A stretch of 64,000 nucleotides of DNA, taken from positions 1 to 64,000 of the forward strand of contig JASAND010030496.1 in the NCBI GenBank assembly GCA_030248195.1, written 5' to 3'. Below are positions 58,025-64,000 of the stretch, in pieces. Source of the DNA: Trissonchulus latispiculum (taxonomy: Eukaryota; Nematoda; Enoplea; Enoplida; Ironidae). Below the pieces are notes generated by a model, which worked only from the letters and a program-made list of their open reading frames with translations, did no database searches and was not told the DNA's origin. The translations under genes were made by a program, and so were the position numbers. Position 1 is the stretch's first letter. The number at the start of each line of letters is the position of its first letter.

Positions 58025-58176
58025 AGGAACAAATCAGTTTCCTTCCACACTGTTGGACTAAATATCCAAGCCTGTTTAGGAAGTGCCCGCGTGGACTAAT
58101 AAACGCAGGACATCCGAAGGCCCGAAGACCTGAGCTACTCAACCGCTGAGCTACGGACACGAATAGGAAAAATGGA
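58025..58176 (-). mobile_element. tRNA-like SINE present only in duplication unit 2
   Basis: Unit 1 reads ATAGATAGATGATATTTTCGCGC without interruption (about 52273-52295). Unit 2 has about 150 bp inserted between GATAGATG and ATATTTTCGC. The minus strand carries an A-box-like TAGCTCAGCGGTTGAG and a degenerate B-box-like CTTCGGATGTCC. Confidence 0.75.
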
Positions 58177-58250
58177 AATATTTTCGCGCTTTTTAATGGG
58201 ATTGAAAGGAAACCGATTATTAAGTTCTAATTTGAATTTAAAACTATTTA

Positions 58251-59695
58251 GTTCTATTGAAAATGAAATTGAAAATTTGTAAATTTTATTTGGAGATTTA
58301 AATTAGAGAAGAAAGAAATAAACAAAAAACTTACTTTTGGTTGAAATCCAGGAGGCTTCGTGGATGGCAAGGATCCAAGAGGCACAGCAATAATAAGTAA
58401 AGGATGGCTGCATTGGGCAGACCCAGTGTACAAAGCCGACTAAACTCGGCAACAGAACACACACAAATTCAACAAAATTTTAGTGTGCACACACAGTGCA
58501 GAACAGTGCACAAAAGAAGGCACTGAAAAGTCAACAGAGAAGTCTCCTATTAATGGGGACCCCAATGCATAACAACTAATTCTTAGTGCGCACTAAAACT
58601 TGCAAAAATTGCGCACTAAGAAGTCCCCTATTCAGTCATAAACTGATTACAGTCCACAGAGTCAAAGTGTTTCTAAGAACACAGAGGTAGGACGTATTTG
58701 TTTGCGCTTGTAACAAGAGTACGTGCGTTTGGGGACAAGCGAGCGACACACTAATTGACAGTTTTATGACATTTTGTTTTGATCGACATACCAATCAATA
58801 TTTTAGGACGTTTTACGCTTTCTGAGTGACACTACAGCCTACTACTAGTCTTCCTACCGTCTTCCTACAGCTGTAAGCAATTACCCGAGCAATCGGTTTT
58901 GGAGATTAGGATGTCAACTCAAGTTTAAAAAATAGTTAAGCAATGAAATGTTAGGACGTATTTGACGTAGTATCTTATCAAAGGGCAGGTGTGCACCAAG
59001 AAGATCAATCTCCGAAAATCCTGGGCTACACAGGCGGAACTCGAATCCAGCACAGTGCGACAATTTTGTAACAGACAAAAGCCTAAAGCCCAACTGCAGA
59101 AAGACGATTTTACGACTTTAATGAAGACAATCACAGGACGACGAATCATCTAGACGGTTTCAAGTAGAAAAGGCAAAGTCTAATACTGGGACATTCGTAT
59201 AGAAAAACAGTACAATTTGAAGGCTACAAAATGTGAAGGACTGTTTCAACTAAGACTCAACTGCAAGAAAGGGAGAAAATCATTTTCTTTTAAACTGTAG
59301 TGTTTTGACTGGAGATTAATACGAAATTCCTGTAAACACAGTGGGAGTCTGAAATAGAGAAAGTTGTCAGAAATGTATATAGAGAGAATTTGGTGGCCAA
59401 TTTACAGTAAGTGACGCTTAGAATAGGCAGGACGCAAAAACAAGTAATTAAAAATTAAAGGCGAGCCTAGTTTTGAAACAGCAGGGGATGGGAAAAGAGA
59501 GAAACTAAAATTTAATGAAGGATTTAATCAAGGTTATAAAACAGCAAGACTCTCAAATAAGTTTGAAATGAACTCCAGAAAATAAAAGTATGAAACATGT
59601 TTATAGACGGCTTTTCAGTGAACAAAATTGTAACTCTACAATTACAATTCAGCTATATGCATTTCATAGCTACAAATGTGAAACAATTGGCATAC
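58251..59695. other. Unique DNA between duplication units
   Basis: No gene is supported. AT-rich, with short words AGTGCGCACTAA and TGCGCACTAAG at 58580-58625. Confidence 0.45.
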
Positions 59696-62600
59696 GATTG
59701 TGGATTTATGAAACTCAAAGCCTTCTACAATTGCAGAGCTACAGGTGGAGTGGTTGCTTTATGAAACCGAATATTGGGAATTTTAGTCTAGAATCGTTTG
59801 TTGAAACAGACCCCTGATCCTCATTATAGTGCTTAACATATGTAGAGTCCTGGCTTTTTTATTACTGTAGTAAAACATTTTATTCGTTTAATAAGCGGAG
59901 GTTCTTCAGAATTATTCTTGCTTTTGACTAGTAAGATATACAATAATAGCTTGCGCTGCGTAAGTAATTTTCATATGTTATGTTTATTTCTTATGAAATA
60001 TGGAAACGAGATAAAAGTTCTGGTCCCGTTGGATGTTCACTTTAAACTCGCTAAATTAACCGCTTAAAACTAAAATTCATTCTGAACGAGAGGTTCTGTG
60101 CAGTTTATCTATATACTAATTTAGTCCCTTCGATCATTAGCGTAAGATACCGTTTGTGTGATGACATTTCACACTGAACACTACTCATGCAGGGCAGGTA
60201 TACTTTCATTTGAAATATGAAACGAAAATTGGGGTATATAGCTAAAATTTAAATAGCATCAAAAGGCATCAAATCAAATCAAAACTTTGTCTTGGAAAAA
60301 TTGTTGATTTGATTTGATGGATTTTCTTTACCATAAATTTCCAATCGATTTGATTTGATGCATCAAAACTCAAAACCTGCATCAAAACTGTTCTGATTCG
60401 GATGTCAACTGATCATCAAAACATTCCTACTTCTTCAAACCTAGTATTTTAAACCTCACCGTGGTAGTATTCTAATGATTCTTCACCCCACTCTTCTTGG
60501 CAAGGGAAGCTGGGGTGATTGTCAGATAGAATGGATTTCAGATTCTGGTTACCAGGAACAATCACTTGGAAAAAAGTTTTAGAGACTCTTTTTTCTAATT
60601 GTGACGACAAACACTCGTGGGTTGGCGTCTGCTTTGGTACATTAGTCCTGGTTCCAAAATCTTAGTCATAACAAAGAATAATCTTTGTCGAATCTCCCCT
60701 CAGACTTGACTACACGAAATATTTTACGAGATTTTTCCAAATAGTTTAGCTATAAATAAAGCCTGGACACTTATGTTAAGATCAAGAGTACATAATACAT
60801 AAGAGTATGACAAGCGTCATACGCTATGTATTATGAGCTCGCTACATCCTATGCACGCTATCGGCTGACCCCCCCATAAATCAGACCCCCCTTAGGGTTG
60901 AGGGGGTCTGAACCTCAGTCACTCTCAGCCCAATTGTTTACTCCAATTAAGATTGGATCCCGAAGATCAATAGCGATGAATCTCTAAATAGCCTGCTTGG
61001 AAGGCGATGGGCCAAAAAACGGACTGTAGAAGAAAAAAGGAGTAAGATAGCCAAGCATCAAACAGGAAAGAGATGTAATCGCCCTGTTTGTAGGACCTAA
61101 AGCTAAATGCTTTTAAATTTGAATTCAAAAGTAATTTTTCAAATGAGACAGTATTTAACTAAATGTGTTTTAGCTGTGGTAGTCTAGACACAGAGGACGT
61201 TTTTGAGCACCCCACACCTACTGCGTTCTCCGTCGTGCAACTTTCCAAAACTCAAAATACAAACACCCGAGTAACCTATCCTATAATAGCATCCTACGTA
61301 TACCAAACAAACATCTCATCTTGACTTACATTCCAACGGTGGCCACGCTGCTCCTGGCGTTGGACACGAAGATTGAAGAAACGACGCCGACCACCCTCGG
61401 CCCCACCTCCCACCAGTTCCTCATCATCCTCCCCCTTCTTGTTCCACCAACGGGGCCCACTGATCTACCCACACATCATCCTAAAACAGCATAGAACGAA
61501 CCAATTATTTAATACGGGATGATATATAATAAGGAAATAAGATTTAATGAGGGATTATAATAATTAAATAACTACCAAGAAATTATTATCTGCGCAGTAC
61601 GCCTACGCGTATATGTCAAAGTATTACATAACGAATATAAACTAACAGGGCGGTTGCATTTGGCTACAGCCAGAATAAACAGTGATTAAATGTAGGTACA
61701 GAAATATAAGCTAAGCCCCCCCTACCAGGGCGAGGAAACTACCCCTCCTTCATCAATAGGCCAGGTGAAGAGGCATCTACTTTCCGGAGCTCAGAAGCGC
61801 TAGAGTGGGTCCAGGGGAGAGCGATAAAGCAGACAATGTTGTCCCACAAACAGACAACTTCGTCCGACAAAATGAGCTAATAAAAACGAAACAAGTAACC
61901 AGACTGCCCGACTAGGCGTAAATGTAATCAAAGCAAACGTGCAATCATGCGATCACACGTGACTTCCTCTCAGCCAATCAAAAACGAACAGTTTCGAAAC
62001 ATAATTTTCAAGTCAGGCCAGAATATGCATCTTCGCAGACACAGTGATTGCATTACACAAATGACATGTTTGCAATGAAATCAAAGACTAAAGGGAAAGT
62101 TTTAATGGAAACTGGAGCGTACAAAATCCTTTAAATAGTGAAAGGCATCTTTTCTAAAATAATTTATGCACTGTAGGGTATCCCGGTAGTGGGACACTTC
62201 GCCACACTTTAATTGCTCTTTTGTAAATGCGAAAGGGAATGTCCTTTACACTCAATTAAAAACGAGAAGGAAGGGAGGGGGCAGGACAAACTATGTATTA
62301 AACATGAGACAATTTTGATAAACTACAGTAATAAAGTGTTGACCAATATGGTTTTCTATTGTTTTTCAATACTTCTATAGCACTGTTAACTATAAAAAAC
62401 ATAGGCTTATTTTAGCTTTGTTTTATTCTGAAATTATAGGTTTTGCCTGCAAACTCTTTCATATCTTTAAATCAAAACATATTTTGCTTATTACGAAATT
62501 AAAGAAAATTTTTTAATTTAAATTTGTGGACATGAAATTTTATTGTTAACTAATATTTTGATATTATTAACACTTTATAAAGATTTTACCGAAATAAAAA

Positions 62601-62931
62601 CAACAAACAACACACATACTAACAAATCCTTCACATTTTATAACTGTTGCCCCCTCGTCCACTGGTCGATTTCGACCAGAGAAATTTTTGCCAACTTGAG
62701 ACATACTCAAAAAAATTTTTGAAAATATCAATTTATAATTTTGTTCATCCGGCTTCAATAATTTGCAGTTGACTAAATAAATTAACACAATTGTCAGTAG
62801 ATACCCTTCCATATAATTTCAAATACGGAGGAGGTTGTTGTGACTGCAAACCTTCGTACCAAAACCAAAACAACGTTTGTCACACTTTTGCGCTTTTAGC
62901 GTCGATTGAAGGTTTAATTTAAAGCCTGGTT

Positions 62932-63270
62932 CACACTGCTGTCTTATGTCTTATGTTTTTTGTCTTTTGTGTTATGTCGTATGTCTTATGTTTTATGTCT
63001 TAAGACAGAACCGTTCACACTGCTGTCTTATGTTTCTTTTCTTAGGCTTCACATTTGATTCTTTCAGCCGATCAACTTGACAATGACTAGACTAGCTGCA
63101 ATGTGATTGGTTTATCTCATAAGACATAAGACAAAAGTTGAGCCTGGCCCAAGTCTGTCTTAAGACAAAAAGACATAAGGCATAACACATAAAACATCAA
63201 TGTGAACGCTTTAAGACACAAGACATAAGACAAGGGACATAAGACATAAGACACCAGTGTGAACCAGGCT
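62932..63270. mobile_element. Inverted-repeat element built from GTCTTAT motifs
   Basis: The ends are AGCCTGGTTCACACTG and CAGTGTGAACCAGGCT. The interior near each end is made of GTCTTATGT iterations, inverted on the other side (ACATAAGAC). It is flanked by TAA on both sides. Unit 2 at about 55195 shows the empty site with a single TAA. A 3-bp TAA duplication is typical of PIF/Harbinger elements, so a Harbinger-derived MITE is possible. Confidence 0.85.
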
Positions 63271-63664
63271 TAAGTCTACTGTCTCACTGCCTAATTTTAC
63301 CGAAATATAATGTGTGTACGACATGCTGCCCTGGTCCAACACTTTGCAGAGCCTTGGTCAGCTGAGCGCAGCAGGCGCCGCTGACCCGGCCTTTTGTTAA
63401 TTACGATATTCTACCAATAACAACTTTATGAGTAACGGCTTAGAGCTAAAGCATCGTAAGGCCATTATCTAACCTCATTCCTCGAGTTCAATCACCTAAT
63501 TACTTGCCAAACCTTACCTAATGAAAAGTACAAGTCCAAAAACAGTTTACTTTCATAGTTCACCAGTAAAATTGAGAAGTTTCAATTTTCAGATACAAAT
63601 TCAGTACAACTTTCTTTCATCTAAACTAAAAAGTCAGACAAATTTAGAGCATGATAACAGTTCA

Positions 63665-64000
63665 CAATTCTTCCAGGGTGGGGATGGGAGCTTCTTCGTC
63701 ATCGTGATTATTGACTGGCAAATCTTCATAAAATGCACGATACATCGTGGGAATAGCGCACGATCGAAGCAGCTCCATCAGGTCGTTCTTTTTGGCCTGG
63801 GTAATTGGGACCATTACTTTATACAGTGCATTACTGGAATGGAGGTTCCTTTGCGACTAGGCTTCTGACGGACCACCACAAAGTCTTCATCGTATTCGTA
63901 TTTGAACTGAAATTAATAACAATTAATAATGTATGATTATCACAGTATGCTTTTTGATTTAGTGCAGGCATGGTTCAACATAATGCACTTACCTCATTCA
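63665..64000 (-). pseudogene. Transposase-like gene, copy 3 (partial)
   Basis: Contains the same last exon as copies 1 and 2 (AKKNDLMELLR ... EEL, minus strand) with the same frame disruption. The upstream exons lie beyond the window end. Confidence 0.55.

Larger units (their letters stand above)
53505..58250. repeat. Segmental duplication mosaic, unit 2
   Basis: 53505-54840 recurs at 60910-62180. 54955-58250 recurs in unit 1 (48735-52330), and its first part again at 62670-64000. It contains copy 2 of the transposase-like gene. Confidence 0.85.
59696..64000. repeat. Segmental duplication mosaic, unit 3 (runs off the window)
   Basis: 59696-59930 and 60140-60880 match unit 1; 60910-62180 matches unit 2; 62670-64000 matches both. 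The order of blocks differs from units 1 and 2, so this is a rearranged mosaic rather than a simple tandem array. Confidence 0.83.

Overview
The window is nuclear DNA from an invertebrate animal that I cannot place more precisely. It is AT-rich, has no operons, and carries spliced genes with GT-AG introns, (TA)n microsatellites and dense transposon debris. The ORFs that look like host genes are broken into exons. The recognisable ones are animal families: a group XII secreted phospholipase A2, an astacin metalloprotease, and two exons of a single-pass membrane protein.

Layout. 1-4.4 kb: intergenic DNA with a 147/149-bp satellite (1.55-2.37 kb), a 163-bp tandem repeat and small MITEs. 4.45-7.55 kb (+): phospholipase A2 gene in four exons; intron 1 holds a palindromic element with a MITE nested in one arm. 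7.6-14.4 kb: intergenic, with several inverted-repeat elements built from short motifs and one signal-peptide exon. 14.39-23.67 kb: a 9.3-kb Polinton/adintovirus-like element with TIRs of about 1.7 kb. 23.9-26.2 kb (-): remains of LINEs with RT and RNase H. 27.4-34.35 kb (+): astacin gene, with a Jockey/CR1-type LINE (- strand) in its last intron. 34.4-46 kb: repeats, foldback elements, a signal-peptide exon and the membrane-protein exons (-). 46.5-64 kb: a mosaic of diverged segmental duplications carrying three broken copies of a transposase-like gene.

The most notable object is the Polinton-like element. It keeps a retroviral-type integrase with chromodomain, a packaging-type ATPase, a basic/hydrophobic small protein and a truncated viral-type ORF. 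I find no protein-primed DNA polymerase, major or minor capsid protein or protease. It carries a two-repeat TATA-binding-protein homologue and a CARD protein. The CARD gene starts in a tiny exon inside the right TIR and is completed by splicing. The same exon in the left TIR splices onto a zinc-finger-like exon. The TIRs therefore appear to supply matching promoters and start exons for two different genes reading inward. Between them, a leftward block (ATPase, small protein, interrupted ORF, integrase, truncated ORF) and a rightward block (TBP-like plus a small protein) diverge from about 20.1-20.2 kb.

In the 46.5-64 kb mosaic, comparison of the copies shows empty sites for a MITE with TAA target duplication and for a tRNA-like SINE, so the insertions can be ordered relative to the duplication.
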